A program made the position numbers and the translations under genes. From the NCBI GenBank assembly GCA_012520995.1, contig JAAYNI010000071.1:1-64000 (forward strand): a DNA stretch of 64,000 bases, read 5' to 3'. The notes under the pieces were generated by a model, which saw nothing but the letters and a program-made list of their open reading frames with translations, was not told where the DNA came from and searched no databases. The DNA is from Candidatus Rifleibacteriota bacterium (GTDB lineage: Bacteria; Muiribacteriota; Ozemobacteria; Ozemobacterales; Ozemobacteraceae). Numbering within the stretch: the first letter of the stretch is position 1; each line of letters begins with the position of its first letter. Of the stretch, positions 62,980 to 64,000 are shown piece after piece.

Positions 62980-64000
62980 ATGAAAAATACATCACATGAA
63001 ATTATATCGTTGGTTCGAGATAAAGCTGCCGCAAAAGGTATAAAGGCTCTTTTCTTTCTTCACGAAGAGAACAGTTCTCTTATGAGGTTAAGAGATTCAG
63101 CTGTTTCCATGAATACCTCCGAGCATTTGACAAGGCTTGATATCAAAGTATTTGGCGAAAAGAATATAGGCCATATTTTAGCTATGGGGAATATAGCTGA
63201 TGAAGACTATGTGGAAGGTCTTTTATATAAAGCGGCTGAAAGAGCAAAAGTGAATTCCGGCATGACAAAACTGCCAGCTTTGCCTGTTATAGAAAAAAGC
63301 ATTGAGATTGAGCGACAGTTTGATACTGAGTTGGCTGAACTTGATTCAATCAGAAAAGCTGATTTCTATAAAAAGGTAATGGAGAAAACAGGGACTCAAT
63401 ATTCTTATTCTGGTTCTTGGTCTTCCGGCTCGGTAAAGCTTTTTGCAACTTCAACGGCTAATACTAACAGTCTCATGCAAAAGTTAACGGATCAATCTTG
63501 TAATCTTGTTTTACAACATCCTAAAAAATATTGGGAATTAAAACAAATTCAAAACTCTTGGAAATTTTCAGCGCTCTCTCCTGAAAAAATGGCTAAGGAT
63601 TTTTTGAATATATTGCCTATATACGAAAAGAATGAAGGTGTCAGGCTTGAGAACGGCAGATACAGAGTTCTTTTTGGGCCGCAAGCTTTGGGGACTCTCG
63701 TAGAGCTTGTAGTCAGCTCAGGCTTTACGGCAAACTTGTATGAAGAAAAGCAATCGTGGACATCAAAATTCAAAAAGGGTGACAGAATTTTGCCTGAAAA
63801 TATATCTATAATTGATGATCCTTCAGAAGCTTATGTCTTTGGCAGAGATTTTGACGATTGCGGAATATTAAGAACTGCTTTCCCCCTCATTGAAAATGGC
63901 AAGCTGGGCAATATTGCTTATAAATTTCAGGAGGCTGCATACTATCAAAAACAGCCTACTGGTCATGACAAAGCAATTGATGCTGTTATGAAGCCAGGGA
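62980..64000 (+). CDS. pmbA: PmbA/TldE metalloprotease partner, cut by the window edge
   Basis: The first 340 codons of a TldD/PmbA-family protein, open to the end of the window. Recognisable features are the N-terminal region with RLRDSAVSMNT, the SGSWSSGSVKLFATSTANTN segment and RYRVLFGPQALGTLVELV. TldE proteins lack the HExxxH motif, and none is seen in this part. It lies 2 nt after the tldD stop; ATG 62980 has GGAAAGGA 8 nt upstream, while ATG 62974 overlaps the tldD stop. Together they form the TldD-TldE pair. Confidence 0.88.
   Translation, partial: MKNTSHEIISLVRDKAAAKGIKALFFLHEENSSLMRLRDSAVSMNTSEHLTRLDIKVFGEKNIGHILAMGNIADEDYVEGLLYKAAERAKVNSGMTKLPALPVIEKSIEIERQFDTELAELDSIRKADFYKKVMEKTGTQYSYSGSWSSGSVKLFATSTANTNSLMQKLTDQSCNLVLQHPKKYWELKQIQNSWKFSALSPEKMAKDFLNILPIYEKNEGVRLENGRYRVLFGPQALGTLVELVVSSGFTANLYEEKQSWTSKFKKGDRILPENISIIDDPSEAYVFGRDFDDCGILRTAFPLIENGKLGNIAYKFQEAAYYQKQPTGHDKAIDAVMKPG

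Noticed and set aside
1-64000. CRISPR arrays, tRNA, rRNA, complete transposase genes
   Set aside because: No regularly spaced direct repeats of CRISPR type, no cloverleaf sequence, and no DDE or serine transposase motif were recognised. A covariance-model search would be decisive.

Overview
The window is an AT-rich (roughly 40% GC by eye), gene-dense bacterial chromosome segment. Many genes overlap by ATGA or TAATG, and sigma70-type promoters are recognisable. Lipoproteins, signal peptides, a probable outer-membrane beta-barrel protein, pseudopilins and degenerate PilT ATPases point to a diderm (Gram-negative type) organism. NifU/NifS, a stand-alone AmmeMemoRadiSam radical SAM enzyme and an ApbE / NusG-domain-II / Gx-transporter neighbourhood fit an anaerobic lifestyle. 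The mix recalls uncultured candidate phyla such as Riflebacteria, but that is a guess: the window holds no rRNA or other decisive taxonomic marker. No tRNA, rRNA, CRISPR array, prophage or intact insertion sequence was seen.

Layout. (1) 1-9400: a GLUG-repeat lipoprotein, RecD2 helicase, two adjacent degenerate PilT-like ATPases translationally coupled to an AmrS-type radical SAM enzyme, then convergent nifU-nifS. (2) 9400-14100: a secreted glutamine-rich protein, two tandem periplasmic PPP-type phosphatases, the collapsed remnant of a third, and an unknown secreted protein. (3) 14100-19360, minus strand: recN, a SpoIID/LytB protein and a TPR protein, each overlapping the next by 4 nt. (4) 19500-28150: two paralogous TPR/gluzincin proteases, a lipoprotein-apbE-NusG_II operon under a near-perfect promoter, a Gx-type membrane protein, a nitroreductase and two small membrane/coiled-coil proteins. 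(5) 28460-37010, minus strand: one continuous chaperone operon groEL-groES-groEL-hrcA-grpE-dnaK-dnaJ behind a promoter with a perfect CIRCE operator. (6) 37100-43000: a pseudopilin operon (TPR membrane protein, 961-aa PilX/GspK-like, GspI-like and GspJ/PilW-like proteins). (7) 43100-64000: a lipoprotein, a HEAT-repeat membrane protein, M3 oligopeptidase, gamma-glutamyltransferase, DnaE, a 925-aa protease-like/propeller/barrel protein, a Sel1 protein, a subtilase, and tldD-pmbA running off the right edge.

Two themes stand out. The first is recent local duplication followed by divergence: PilT pair, phosphatase trio, protease pair, groEL pair. In the PilT pair both copies have lost different ATPase residues. 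The second is that intergenic gaps are filled by several families of short dispersed repeats: an exactly 60-nt core present four times, G/T-rich GTAGGG and GAGTGG runs, ACACAGAT/CACGAA-type degenerate repeats, and a roughly 90-nt element with terminal inverted repeats placed right after stop codons. These repeats sit beside and between the duplicated genes and are the least explained part of the window.
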